Shown here: in pieces, positions 36,397-46,080 of the stretch
Numbering within the stretch: the first letter of the stretch is position 1
Layout of the letters: each line of letters starts with the position of its first letter
Assembly (NCBI RefSeq): GCF_900111825.1
Contig: NZ_FOJM01000016.1
Coordinates: forward strand, 111,024 to 175,023
Direction of reading: 5' to 3'
DNA length: 64,000 bases
From: Pedobacter suwonensis
GTDB lineage: Bacteria; Bacteroidota; Bacteroidia; Sphingobacteriales; Sphingobacteriaceae
Notes under the pieces: generated by a model
Databases searched by the model: none
What the model was told of the DNA's origin: nothing
Seen by the model: only the letters and a program-made list of their open reading frames with translations
Program-made: the position numbers and the translations under genes

Positions 36397-37986
36397 ATGA
36401 AAAATTCATTTAAAACAATATTGGCATTGGGTTTCCTGGCAATCAGTTTAAATGCTTGTAAAAAAGAAGATTTAAACCTGAGGCCTACCAATGACGTTAC
36501 CGCCGAGAACGTTTATGCAACGCCGGCAGGTTACAAAAACAGCTTGGTAAAGCTATACGCAACCTATGCACTTACCAGTCCATCCGGATCAGATAACAGC
36601 GATGTTGGCGGTTTGAATGCAGGTTTTGCCGATTTTTTAAGGTTATTCTGGACCTCGCAGGAACTGGTAACCGATGAGGCCATCTGTGCCTGGGGTGATG
36701 TGGGGATTCCCGAACTGGATTATGGTACACCAAGTCCGGATAACCAGTTTCTGCGCGGTTTATATTCAAGGAGTATTCTGCAGATCACTTTCTGCAATGA
36801 GTTTCTTCGCGAAAGCACACCTGAAAAATTGGCGAGCAGAAACATTACAGGAGCCGATGTTAGTGCAATTAACCGTTACCGTGCCGAGGCACGTTTCTTA
36901 CGCGCCTATCAGTACTGGGTATTGATGGATGCTTTCGGAAACCCGCCGTTTATTACCGAGGATGATGCCATTGGTAAAGTCAACCCTAAACAGATCCAAA
37001 GGGCTGCTTTGTTTACCTATATAGAATCAGAATTAAAAGCCATTGAAGGCGATCTGGCAGATGCCCGTACCAATGAGTATGGTCGTGCAGATAAAGGCGC
37101 CGATTGGGCTTTACTGGCAAGATTATATCTTAATGCTCAGGTGTATACCGGAACAGCTAAATATACCGAGGCTATTACCTACTCAAGCAAGGTAATCAAT
37201 GCAGGTTACAGCCTAAAAGCAAACTATATGAACTTGTTCAAAGCAGATAATGAAGTGAACAATACCGAGAATATACTAACCATCAACTATGACGGCATCA
37301 ACGGTACCAACTATGGCGGTACAACGTTTTTAATTAATGCGGCCATCAATGGAGATATGAACCCAACGACTTACGGCGTGCCAAATGGTGGTTGGGGAGG
37401 CAACAGGACCAGGCAAAACCTGCCGGCACTTTTTCCTGATGCTAATGGAAGCCAGGATAAACGTGGTGTATTTTTTGGTACAAAAAGAAATGTTGATGCT
37501 GTAGGCGAATTTACTGATGGTTTACGCGTAACCAAATTCAAAAATGTAACTTCTACAGGTGCAATGGGTCGCTCATTGAACGGAACTTTCAGCTCGCTTG
37601 ACTTCGCATTATTCCGTTTGGCAGAGCAATACCTGATTTATGGTGAAGCTGTTGCCCGTGGAGGTTCAGGCGGTAGTGTATCGCAAGCCAGAATATATGT
37701 AAACTTGTTGCGCGGAAGGGCTTATGGCAATACCTCCGGAGATGTTTCTGAGGCGGCGTTAACTACAGACTTTTACCTGGATGAACGTGCCAGAGAACTT
37801 TATTGGGAAGGTCATCGCCGTACGGACTTGGTTCGCTATGGTAAATTTACAGGTTCAACTTATTTGTGGCCATTCAAAGGTGGTGTACAGGCCGGGGCAT
37901 CATTACCTGCGTACCGTAATTTGTATCCGCTTCCTTTAGCAGATCTGATTGCAAACCCGAATTTGGTTCAAAATACTGGTTATTAA
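36397..37986 (+). CDS. susD: SusD/RagB outer-membrane lipoprotein
   Basis: 530 residues from the ATG of MKNSFKTILALGFLA. The lipobox is LNAC followed by KKED, which fits surface export. The helical SusD core includes FLRAYQYWVLMDAFGNPPF, GRADKGADWALLARLYLNAQ (TPR-like), and the C-terminal DERARELYWEGHRRTDLVRYG. SusD binds glycan at the cell surface and acts as the lid of SusC. The gene starts 22 bp after the susC stop. Confidence 0.96.
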   Translation: MKNSFKTILALGFLAISLNACKKEDLNLRPTNDVTAENVYATPAGYKNSLVKLYATYALTSPSGSDNSDVGGLNAGFADFLRLFWTSQELVTDEAICAWGDVGIPELDYGTPSPDNQFLRGLYSRSILQITFCNEFLRESTPEKLASRNITGADVSAINRYRAEARFLRAYQYWVLMDAFGNPPFITEDDAIGKVNPKQIQRAALFTYIESELKAIEGDLADARTNEYGRADKGADWALLARLYLNAQVYTGTAKYTEAITYSSKVINAGYSLKANYMNLFKADNEVNNTENILTINYDGINGTNYGGTTFLINAAINGDMNPTTYGVPNGGWGGNRTRQNLPALFPDANGSQDKRGVFFGTKRNVDAVGEFTDGLRVTKFKNVTSTGAMGRSLNGTFSSLDFALFRLAEQYLIYGEAVARGGSGGSVSQARIYVNLLRGRAYGNTSGDVSEAALTTDFYLDERARELYWEGHRRTDLVRYGKFTGSTYLWPFKGGVQAGASLPAYRNLYPLPLADLIANPNLVQNTGY

Positions 37987-38004
37987 TATTTAATCTTAAG
38001 AGAG

Positions 38005-39021
38005 ATGAAATCGATATTTTTCAAAACCCTGGCAGTTGGCCTTATCGCGGTTTCGCTGTGGTCGTGTAAGAAAGACGAAACGCAGACCGTTTCAAATATT
38101 AGCCCTGCAGGAACATTAACCACATCAGCAACTACGCTTAACCTGGTACAATCTAATGCCTCGCAGGTGGCATTTACCTTAAGTTACCCGCTTGCTACTT
38201 CAACCGGATACGTGGTGCCGGTAAATACCAGCTTACAGTTTGGCTTAAAAGGCACTAATTTTTCTCCGGTTAGAGAGGTGGCTGTAACTGCTAAGACTTA
38301 TGCACCAACCGTTACCGAGGTAAATAATATGATTTTGGCCCTTGGCGGAAAGGTAGGAACTGCAGCACAGATTGAGGTTAGACTAAAATCGGGTGCGGCA
38401 GCAAACGATTTAACTTATTCAAACGTGATTACTTTAACCGCTACGCCTTATCTTGCCTCTGCATGGGTATACGTTCCGGGAGCGTATCAGGGCTGGAATC
38501 CTTCAACTGCCGATAGTTTGATCTCTGTTTCAAGCAATGGCATTTATACAGGAATGATCGCATTCACACCAGGCAACCTTGAGTTTAAAGTTACCCCGGC
38601 AAAAAAATGGGATGTAGCTTATGGTGACGCAGGAAGTGGTAAAATCAGCAGCAGTGCAGGCGATAACCTTAAATCACCTGATGCAGTAGTGAAACAGGTA
38701 ACTGTTGACCTGAATGCGGGTACTTACACCATCGGCGTTCCGAAAGAATGGTCGATTATTGGCGACGCAACCGCAGGTGGCTGGGGCAATGATACCGATA
38801 TGAAGGTGACAAATGATGGCAAAGCAAACATTTATACCATTAAAACAACTTTAACTACCGGTGCATTTAAATTCAGGTTTGCCCACGATTGGGGAACCAA
38901 CCTTGGTGGTAGTTTAAGCACCCTTACAAACGGTGGTGATAATATTGCGGTTACCACTGCTGGAACCTATACCATCACTTTAGATGTGGCTGCTAAAAAA
39001 GCCACAATGGTTAAAAACTAA
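38005..39021 (+). CDS. susE: SusE-like outer-membrane starch-binding lipoprotein
   Basis: 338 residues. The lipobox LWSC is followed by KKDE. The N-terminal half is the SusE domain (SPAGTLTTSATTLNLVQSN, AFTLSYPLATSTGY). Two carbohydrate-binding-like repeats follow, with aromatic WVYVPGAYQGWNPS and WSIIGDATAGGWGNDTDM. It has no catalytic motif, and in known Sus systems it tunes the size of bound maltooligosaccharides. It is 18 bp after susD. A hairpin follows, so it probably ends the high-expression SusCDE block. Confidence 0.92.
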   Translation: MKSIFFKTLAVGLIAVSLWSCKKDETQTVSNISPAGTLTTSATTLNLVQSNASQVAFTLSYPLATSTGYVVPVNTSLQFGLKGTNFSPVREVAVTAKTYAPTVTEVNNMILALGGKVGTAAQIEVRLKSGAAANDLTYSNVITLTATPYLASAWVYVPGAYQGWNPSTADSLISVSSNGIYTGMIAFTPGNLEFKVTPAKKWDVAYGDAGSGKISSSAGDNLKSPDAVVKQVTVDLNAGTYTIGVPKEWSIIGDATAGGWGNDTDMKVTNDGKANIYTIKTTLTTGAFKFRFAHDWGTNLGGSLSTLTNGGDNIAVTTAGTYTITLDVAAKKATMVKN

Positions 39022-39036
39022 TTTGTTATACATACC

Positions 39037-39070
39037 GCCCTGCAGCATTTCTTGCTGCGGGGCATTTTTA
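39037..39070 (+). terminator. Partial terminator or attenuator between susE and the GH13 gene
   Basis: GCCCTGCAGC pairs with GCTGCGGGGC (one G-T pair) around a 7-base loop, followed by ATTTTTAAGTTTT. The next gene starts 17 bp beyond, so some read-through is expected. It may keep SusCDE mRNA higher than the downstream enzymes. Confidence 0.65.
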
Positions 39071-39079
39071 AGTTTTAGC

Positions 39080-40993
39080 ATGATCATAATCAATCCCCTT
39101 AAAAAATTCACTTTGCTATTTAATGCTCATACTAACACTTTTTTAAATAAAGTAAGCAGCGCCATTGTGCTTTTACTTATCTTATCTTTCAATAGTCTTT
39201 TTGCCCAAAAACTCGAGCGTATCGAACCGATGTTTTGGTTTGCCGGCATGCACAACCCTAAACTGCAATTGCTGGTTCACGGCGAAAATATTGCTTCTAG
39301 TTCAGTTTCTTTAACTTATCCTGGGGTAAAACTGCTAAAAGTAAACAAAGTAGAAAACCCAAATTATTTATTCCTTGATTTAACCATTGCACCAGCTGCT
39401 AAGGCCGGAAAATTTCCGATCAACTTTACAGCTAAGGGCAAAAAGATATTCAGTTATACCTATGAATTAAAAAACCGCGATAAAAGCGCAGGCAGGATTC
39501 AGGGGGTAACCAACAAAGATTTTATTTATCTGCTGATGCCCGATCGTTTTTCGAACGGCGATAAAAGCAACGATGTGGTTCAGGGTTTAACTGAAACGGC
39601 ATTAAACCGCGATAGTATGTACTACCGCCATGGTGGCGATATCCAGGGCGTAATTAATCACCTTGATTACCTGAAAGATTTAGGCGTAACCACAGTTTGG
39701 ATGACTCCGGAGGTAGAAAATGACATGCCACAGGCTTCTTATCATGGCTACGCGGTAACCGATCATTATAAAATAGATCCGCGTTTTGGTACCAATGCAC
39801 TTTACAAAAAATACGTAGAGATTGCACATGCCAAAGGATTAAAAGTAATTAAAGACGTTGTACACAACCACATTGGTACCCAACACTGGTTTTACAAAGA
39901 TTTGCCAATGAAAAGCTGGCTAAACCAATGGCCAAAATATACACAAACCAGTTATCGTGATCAAACCGTAATGGATATTCATGCTTCTGCTGCAGATCGC
40001 AAACAGATGCTGGATGGATGGTTTGTACCTACAATGCCCGATTTAAATCAGCGTAATCCATATGTACAGAATTACCTAACCCAAAACCATATCTGGTGGA
40101 TCGAATATGCCGGTATAGATGGTTTACGTTTGGATACCTATGGATACAACGATCCGGTTTATATGGCCGATTGGGCTTTAAAAGTTCAGGCTGAATTTCC
40201 GCATCTTTCGGTTTTCGGTGAAACATTGGTGACTGCAGTAGCAAACCAGGCCTTTTTTACAGGGGGCAATACAGTTAACCGCGGTTTTGATACCCATTTG
40301 CAGGGTATTACAGATGCAACGTTAAAGGATGCCATTTATGAAGGAATAAACGGTAAAAATGGTTGGGTAGACGGTATTAACCGTTTGTATGCCACCTTAG
40401 CTCACGATTTTCTGTATAAAAACCCAAATACCAACTGCATCTTTTTGGATAACCACGATATGAGCCGCTTTTATTCGATGGTTGGCGAAGATTTTGATAA
40501 ATACAAAATGGGAATGAGTATCCTGTTAACTATGCGTGGCATTCCGCAGATGTATTATGGAACTGAAATTTTAATGAAAAACTTTTCCAATCCGGATGGG
40601 CTGATCCGTTCTGATTTTCCTGGCGGCTGGGAGGGCGATAAAAAAGATAAATTTGTGGCTGATGGACGTACCAAAAAAGAAAACGAAGCTTTCGATTTTG
40701 TTAAAAAGCTGGCCAATTTCCGTAAAAGTAGTCCGGCTTTACAAACGGGCAAATTAATGCAGTTTGTTCCTCAGGATGATGTGTATGTGTACTTCCGATA
40801 CAATGCAGAATCAAAAGGCACGGTAATGGTTATTGTAAACAATACAGAAAACGAAAAAGCATTAAGTACAGATCGTTTTGCCGAAAGAACAGCTGGAATT
40901 ACAAGCGCAAAAAATGTGATCACTGGCGAAACTGTCGAATTTAAAAATATTAAAGTACCCGCAAAGACCACTTTGGTGCTTGAATTAAGGTAG
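39080..40993 (+). CDS. Periplasmic GH13 neopullulanase/cyclomaltodextrinase (SusA-like)
   Basis: 637 residues from ATG 39080; the longer open frame runs back into susE and is not used. A signal sequence ends SFNSLFAQ. An N-terminal beta-sandwich (IEPMFWFAGMHNPKLQLLVHG) of the cyclomaltodextrinase type precedes the TIM barrel. The catalytic residues are Asp352 (GLRLDTYG), Glu381 (VFGETL) and Asp460 (FLDNHDMSRF). It is predicted to cut imported maltooligosaccharides in the periplasm. Confidence 0.93.
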   Translation: MIIINPLKKFTLLFNAHTNTFLNKVSSAIVLLLILSFNSLFAQKLERIEPMFWFAGMHNPKLQLLVHGENIASSSVSLTYPGVKLLKVNKVENPNYLFLDLTIAPAAKAGKFPINFTAKGKKIFSYTYELKNRDKSAGRIQGVTNKDFIYLLMPDRFSNGDKSNDVVQGLTETALNRDSMYYRHGGDIQGVINHLDYLKDLGVTTVWMTPEVENDMPQASYHGYAVTDHYKIDPRFGTNALYKKYVEIAHAKGLKVIKDVVHNHIGTQHWFYKDLPMKSWLNQWPKYTQTSYRDQTVMDIHASAADRKQMLDGWFVPTMPDLNQRNPYVQNYLTQNHIWWIEYAGIDGLRLDTYGYNDPVYMADWALKVQAEFPHLSVFGETLVTAVANQAFFTGGNTVNRGFDTHLQGITDATLKDAIYEGINGKNGWVDGINRLYATLAHDFLYKNPNTNCIFLDNHDMSRFYSMVGEDFDKYKMGMSILLTMRGIPQMYYGTEILMKNFSNPDGLIRSDFPGGWEGDKKDKFVADGRTKKENEAFDFVKKLANFRKSSPALQTGKLMQFVPQDDVYVYFRYNAESKGTVMVIVNNTENEKALSTDRFAERTAGITSAKNVITGETVEFKNIKVPAKTTLVLELR

Positions 40994-41090
40994 AAAGGTA
41001 AAAGGTAGAGGGTTTAAGGTGTCGGACTTACATCTTGATACTCACTACTCACTACCCGATACTTACTACTTGATACAAAAGATAAAGAAC
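40989..41090. repeat. Interspersed repeat before the beta-phosphoglucomutase gene
   Basis: Composed of AAGGTAGAAAGGTAAAAGG-like words, then CTTGATACT, CACTACTCACTACCCGATAC, TTACTACTTGATAC. Related words occur at 41797-41889, 44209-44240 and 61873-61945. It is non-coding. Confidence 0.55.
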
Positions 41091-41789
41091 ATGCAAGATA
41101 ATAATCATTCAGAACCTTCCGCCTTACACCTTTCACCTTCCTCCCTAATAAAGGCTTGTTTATTCGATTTAGATGGCGTACTGGTAGATACCGCGGTTTA
41201 CCATTATAAAGCCTGGAAACGGTTGGCCAATACCATGGGCTTCGATTTTACAGAAGAGCAGAATGAGCAATTAAAAGGTGTAAGCAGGGTAGAAAGTCTG
41301 AATAAGATTTTGGCCTGGGGTGGTGTACAAAAAAACGACGCAGAGAAAGAAGAGCTTGCTAGCTTGAAAAACGGCTGGTACGTAGATATGATCACCAAGA
41401 TGACGCCAGCAGAAGTTCTGCCTGGAACAGTAAATTTTCTAACGGCGATTCACAAAGCTGGTTACAAACTGGCCTTGGGTTCGGCAAGCAAAAACTCGGG
41501 AATTATTTTAGAAAGAACAGGCCTTGCCCATTTTTTCGATGAAATCGTCGATGGAAATATGGTGACCAAATCAAAACCTGATCCTGAGGTATTTTTAAAG
41601 GGGGCCGAACTTTTAGGCTTTACACCCGAAGAATGTGTGGTTTTTGAAGATGCTGTTGCTGGGGTAGAAGCGGCAAAAAGAGGTGGAATGAAAGCCATCG
41701 GTATCGGCGAAAAAAATGTGCTTAGCCAGGCTGATCTGGTAGTAAGCGGATTAGACAAATTAACAGTTAAAGACTTAGAAGAGTTGTAA
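41091..41789 (+). CDS. pgmB: Beta-phosphoglucomutase
   Basis: 232 residues from ATG 41091. It is a HAD-superfamily mutase converting beta-glucose 1-phosphate to glucose 6-phosphate. The nucleophile pair is Asp26/Asp28 in LFDLDGVLVDT; the cap specificity segment GVSRVESLNKIL, then ALGSASKN with the phosphate-binding Ser, and VVFEDAVAGVEAAK with the Mg ligands. The first ~18 residues (SEPSALHLSPSS) are encoded by repeat-like DNA, so the true start may lie further in, but no better ATG is available. Its substrate is the product of the next gene. Confidence 0.94.
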   Translation: MQDNNHSEPSALHLSPSSLIKACLFDLDGVLVDTAVYHYKAWKRLANTMGFDFTEEQNEQLKGVSRVESLNKILAWGGVQKNDAEKEELASLKNGWYVDMITKMTPAEVLPGTVNFLTAIHKAGYKLALGSASKNSGIILERTGLAHFFDEIVDGNMVTKSKPDPEVFLKGAELLGFTPEECVVFEDAVAGVEAAKRGGMKAIGIGEKNVLSQADLVVSGLDKLTVKDLEEL

Positions 41790-41796
41790 AGGAGTA

Positions 41797-41889
41797 ACAA
41801 GTACTAAGTAGCGAGTATCAAGTAGTAAAAATTTATCTTGATACCTGATACTAATTACTTGATACCGGTTACGCTACTTGATACTAAAT
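41797..41889. repeat. Inverted TACTTGATAC repeats before the GH65 gene
   Basis: GAGTATCAAGTAGT on the left and TTACTTGATACC, then CTACTTGATACT, on the right can pair in a hairpin. The last copy reaches the GH65 start codon (41890). Confidence 0.55.
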
Positions 41890-44208
41890 ATGAAAAACTA
41901 CATTAAAGCAGATGAGTGGAATATTATCGAAGAAGGCTTTGATCCACATTTAAATAAAATTTCCGAGAGTATTTTCAGCTTGGGGAATGGACGGATGGGC
42001 CAGCGCGCCAATTTTGAGGAGACTTATACAGGAGAAACCTTATTGGGAAATTATGTTGCTGGTGTTTATTATCCGGATAAAACCCGTGTGGGATGGTGGA
42101 AAAACGGATACCCTGAATATTTCGCCAAAGTTTTAAACGCCGCAAACTGGGTAGGAATAGAGGTGAAAGTAGATGATGAAATTCTTGATCTGGCAACAGC
42201 GGAGGTAAGCGATTTTAAAAGGGTGCTGAATATGCATGCCGGTTACCTGGAACGTACTTTCACGGCAAAACTGAAAAGTGGTAAAACACTAAAAGTTAAA
42301 TCAACCCGTTTTTGCAGTATTGCTGATGATGAAGTTGGTGCCATCTGTTATAGCATTACGCCATTAAATTTTGATGGCAGATTAACATTAACACCTTTTA
42401 TTGATGGGGATGTCAAAAATCAGGACAGTAACTACGATGAAAAATTCTGGGATAAAGTTGTTGATGAAATCTCCGGAACGGAAGCTTATATCAAACTAAG
42501 AACAAAGAAAACTGAATTTGAAGTTTGTACTGGCAGTAACGTCGAACTGTATAAGAATGCAGAGCGGTTGGCGATCAGTCCGGAGGCTGTGCGTAAAGAG
42601 AAATTCGTCGGGCAAACTTTTTCTGTAGATGTTAAAGCAAACGAAGAGGTTACGCTGGTAAAAATTGCCGCGAATTTATCTTCAGAAAATTATCCGGAAG
42701 AGTCACTTCTGAAAGAAACCAAATCTGTAATAGCCGGAGCATCTGCCAAGGGCTTTGATACTTTACTAAAAGAACAAAGCGAAGCCTGGGCAGCGAAGTG
42801 GAAAGAAAGTGATATTATTATCGAAGGTGATGTTTCTGCACAACAGGCAATCCGTTTTAATATTTTTCAGCTTTTTCAAACGTATACTGGTAAAGATGAC
42901 CGCTTAAATATCGGTCCGAAAGGCTTTACAGGCGAAAAATATGGTGGCTCTACTTATTGGGATACAGAGGCCTATTGCGTGCCTTTTTACCTGGCAACTG
43001 CTCCGCAGGAAGTAAGTAGAAACCTCTTAGTTTATCGCTATAAACAATTGGGTAAAGCTATAGAAAATGCGGCTAAATTGGGTTTTAAAGACGGGGCTGC
43101 CTTGTATCCGATGGTTACCATGAATGGTGAAGAATGCCATAATGAATGGGAAATTACCTTTGAGGAAATCCACCGCAACGGAGCCATTGCTTTTGCTATT
43201 TTTAATTACATCCGTTATACAGGAGATGAAAGTTATCTTTCTGATTATGGTTTAGAAGTATTGATCGGTATTGCCCGTTTCTGGAAGCAACGTGTAAACT
43301 GGAGCAACGATAAACAACAATATGTAATGCTTGGTGTAACCGGACCAAATGAGTACGAAAATAACGTAAACAACAATTGGTACACCAATATTTTGGCTAC
43401 ATGGTGTATGAGATATGCAACAGAAGCTGCCGAAGTTGTAAAAGCGCAACAACCTGAAAAATATGACAGGCTGTTGAAAGCCTTGGATTTCGATCAAAAA
43501 GAATTTGCTGATTGGGCCGATATCATCGAGAAAATGTATTATCCACAAGATGAAAAATCAGGGATTTTCTTACAACAGGATGGATATTTAGATAAAGAGC
43601 AGATTTTGGTGAAAGATCTTCCGGCAAGTGAACGCCCGATTAACCAAAAATGGAGCTGGGACAGGATTTTACGTTCATGCTTTATTAAACAGGCCGATGT
43701 TTTGCAGGGATTGTATTTCTTTGAAGATGATTATGATTTGGAAACCATCAGAAGAAACTTTGATTTTTATGAGCCACGTACCGTACACGAAAGTTCGTTA
43801 TCGCCTTGCGTACACAGTATTTTAGCCGCGAAATTAAACGACGAGGCACGGGCCTATGAATTTTACCTACGTACTGCACGTTTAGACCTGGATGATTATA
43901 ACAACGATACAGAGGACGGCCTGCACATCACCTCTATGGCAGGAACCTGGATGAGTGTGGTGGAAGGTTTTGCCGGTATGCGTGTAAGCGATGGTAAATT
44001 GCATTTTAGTCCTTTCTTGCCGGGTAAATGGAAATCTTTTTCTTTCACTATCGGCTTCAGGGGAGCTACCTTAAAGGTGAATATTGACGGAAACAGCATC
44101 AATATCAAAAACAATACAGGTGTTGATGTAGAAATTGGCATCAGAAATCAGTTTTATCAACTGGCGGGAAATACGGAGATCGAAGTAAATAATGCTTCGC
44201 TGGTATGA
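41890..44208 (+). CDS. GH65 maltose/kojibiose-type phosphorylase
   Basis: 772 residues from ATG 41890. GH65 enzymes split a glucose disaccharide with phosphate and release beta-glucose 1-phosphate. The N-terminal sandwich (DPHLNKISESIFSLGNGRMG) is followed by the helical barrel with GSTYWDTEAYCVPFY and the acid-carrying segment GEECHNEWEITFEEIHRNG (Glu421 within it), then HESSLSPCVHS and TARLDLDDYNNDTEDGLHITS. No signal peptide, so cytoplasmic. The pgmB and GH13 neighbours favour maltose as substrate. Kojibiose or trehalose activity cannot be excluded by sequence alone. Confidence 0.93.
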   Translation: MKNYIKADEWNIIEEGFDPHLNKISESIFSLGNGRMGQRANFEETYTGETLLGNYVAGVYYPDKTRVGWWKNGYPEYFAKVLNAANWVGIEVKVDDEILDLATAEVSDFKRVLNMHAGYLERTFTAKLKSGKTLKVKSTRFCSIADDEVGAICYSITPLNFDGRLTLTPFIDGDVKNQDSNYDEKFWDKVVDEISGTEAYIKLRTKKTEFEVCTGSNVELYKNAERLAISPEAVRKEKFVGQTFSVDVKANEEVTLVKIAANLSSENYPEESLLKETKSVIAGASAKGFDTLLKEQSEAWAAKWKESDIIIEGDVSAQQAIRFNIFQLFQTYTGKDDRLNIGPKGFTGEKYGGSTYWDTEAYCVPFYLATAPQEVSRNLLVYRYKQLGKAIENAAKLGFKDGAALYPMVTMNGEECHNEWEITFEEIHRNGAIAFAIFNYIRYTGDESYLSDYGLEVLIGIARFWKQRVNWSNDKQQYVMLGVTGPNEYENNVNNNWYTNILATWCMRYATEAAEVVKAQQPEKYDRLLKALDFDQKEFADWADIIEKMYYPQDEKSGIFLQQDGYLDKEQILVKDLPASERPINQKWSWDRILRSCFIKQADVLQGLYFFEDDYDLETIRRNFDFYEPRTVHESSLSPCVHSILAAKLNDEARAYEFYLRTARLDLDDYNNDTEDGLHITSMAGTWMSVVEGFAGMRVSDGKLHFSPFLPGKWKSFSFTIGFRGATLKVNIDGNSINIKNNTGVDVEIGIRNQFYQLAGNTEIEVNNASLV

Positions 44209-46070
44209 GAAAGGTAAAGGGTATAAAGGCGGATGGTAGAGGGTTAAAATCTAAAACTTTATCTGATAGAAGATGTTATTTTGCTCAAAGCTTATTCGCA
44301 TTCGAAAGCAATAAAAGCTGGCTATTGATACTTTTTTTTTATTTCATCATCATCCCCATATCATCCTTTGCACAAAAAAAGCGCACAAAAATGAATGATA
44401 AACAGATCATTATTTATCAGTTACTGCCCCGTTTGTTCGGAAACAAAAATACCGCCAATATCCCATACGGAACCATCCAACAAAATGGTTCCGGTAAGTT
44501 TAACGATATTACCGATAAAGCATTAGATGGGATAAAAGAACTTCACGTGAACTATGTCTGGTATACAGGGGTATTGGCCCATGCCAGTTTAACCGACTAT
44601 AGTGCCTATGGAATTAAACCTGATGATGCCGATGTGGTAAAAGGCAGGGCAGGTTCGCCTTATGCCATCCGCGATTATTACGACGTAGATCCTGATCTGG
44701 CTGTTGAGGTTAAGAACAGGATGAAAGAGTTTGAAGCACTGGTAAAAAGAACACATGCTAAAAACTTAAAAGTGCTGATCGATTTTATACCCAATCATGT
44801 AGCCAGAAGTTACCATTCTGATACAAAGCCAAAAAATGTAATCGACTTTGGTGCAAATGATGATGTAACTGTAGCTTTTAGTCCTAGGAATGATTTTTAT
44901 TATATCCCAGGTCAGCCCTTAGTGGTTCCAACAAATGGGCAAAAAACGCCACTTTCGGTACTTCAGGACGGGAAGTTTGATGAAAATCCGGCAAAAGCAA
45001 CCGGTAATAACGTATTTTCAGCACAACCAAAATATGACGATTGGTACGAAACCATTAAGTTGAATTACGGTGTTGATTATCAGAACAGCGAGAAACAATA
45101 CTTTGATCCCATTCCACCCGTTTGGTTGAAAATGCGCGATATTTTGATCTTTTGGACCCATAAAGGAGTAGATGGTTTCAGATGTGATATGGCCGAAATG
45201 GTGCCCATTGCATTTTGGAACTGGGTAATTCCGCAGGTTAAAAAAGTAAATCCGGATTTAATTTTTATCGGAGAAGCTTATAATCCAAAAGTTTACAAAC
45301 AATATCTGGATGAAGGGAAATTCGATTACCTATATGATAAAGTTGGTTTATATGATGGTTTAAAAAGGTTGATCAGAAATGAACCAAATGCAGATGTAAA
45401 AGATATCCGTTTCATTTGGCAGCAAGAAAGTGCCGGTTTTGGCCATCACATGCTTCGCTTTCTAGAGAACCATGACGAGGAGCGTATTGCTTCAGCTGCA
45501 TTTGCGGGCAAGGCAGAACTCGCGTTACCCGCAATGGTCGTTTCCGCAACTTTAGGCGGAGGTCCCGTAATGCTTTATTTTGGTCAGGAAGTTGGCGAAC
45601 CGGGAAAAGGGCAGGAAGGTTTTGGCGGGGATGATAACCGGACCACCATTTTTGATTATTGGGGCGTTCCGAACCACCAGAAATGGATGAACGGGGGCTT
45701 ATTTGATGGCCATAAACTAAATGCTGCACAGCAAAATTTGAGGGCTTTCTACAGGCAGTTATTAAAAGTAACGTCAACAAGCGATGCCGTATTGAATGGA
45801 AAAATTTATGAAGTTCCTGTTACCGGCAATATGAATAACCGGATGTATGCTTTTATCCGCTACTCAGGCAAGCAGCGTTTACTGGTAGTAGCCAATTTTG
45901 ATCGAAACCAAAGATTAACCGCCAATATAGAAATCCCTGATCAGGTTTTAAAGGGGAAATCTTCCGTTCCGGTTACAGAACTGCTAACAGATAAAAAATT
46001 AAATATTCCGGCAGGAACAGCTATACCAATAAAGCTTGGGCCGGTTTCGGCACAGATAATTGAATTTTAA
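44205..46070 (+). CDS. Secreted GH13 alpha-amylase-family enzyme
   Basis: Up to 621 residues. The only upstream ATG overlaps the GH65 stop (ATGA). The first ~16 codons are repeat-like DNA, and a hydrophobic segment LLILFFYFIIIPISSFAQ gives a signal peptide at an unusually late position (~40-57). The barrel shows Asp328 (GFRCDMAEM), Glu357 (FIGEAYNP) and Asp424 (FLENHDEER), plus IDFIPNHVARSYHS. Subfamily not certain; an exo- or endo-acting maltodextrin hydrolase of the periplasm is likely. Confidence 0.85.
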   Translation: MRKVKGIKADGRGLKSKTLSDRRCYFAQSLFAFESNKSWLLILFFYFIIIPISSFAQKKRTKMNDKQIIIYQLLPRLFGNKNTANIPYGTIQQNGSGKFNDITDKALDGIKELHVNYVWYTGVLAHASLTDYSAYGIKPDDADVVKGRAGSPYAIRDYYDVDPDLAVEVKNRMKEFEALVKRTHAKNLKVLIDFIPNHVARSYHSDTKPKNVIDFGANDDVTVAFSPRNDFYYIPGQPLVVPTNGQKTPLSVLQDGKFDENPAKATGNNVFSAQPKYDDWYETIKLNYGVDYQNSEKQYFDPIPPVWLKMRDILIFWTHKGVDGFRCDMAEMVPIAFWNWVIPQVKKVNPDLIFIGEAYNPKVYKQYLDEGKFDYLYDKVGLYDGLKRLIRNEPNADVKDIRFIWQQESAGFGHHMLRFLENHDEERIASAAFAGKAELALPAMVVSATLGGGPVMLYFGQEVGEPGKGQEGFGGDDNRTTIFDYWGVPNHQKWMNGGLFDGHKLNAAQQNLRAFYRQLLKVTSTSDAVLNGKIYEVPVTGNMNNRMYAFIRYSGKQRLLVVANFDRNQRLTANIEIPDQVLKGKSSVPVTELLTDKKLNIPAGTAIPIKLGPVSAQIIEF

Positions 46071-46080
46071 GATTGACTTA

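Noticed and set aside
40989..41090. CRISPR-like look of short repeated words before pgmB
   Set aside because: Words vary in length and spacing, there are no unique spacers of equal size and no cas genes in the window.
45412..45780. 122-codon frame antisense to the GH13 gene
   Set aside because: Overlaps catalytic codons of the amylase; composition unlike neighbouring proteins.
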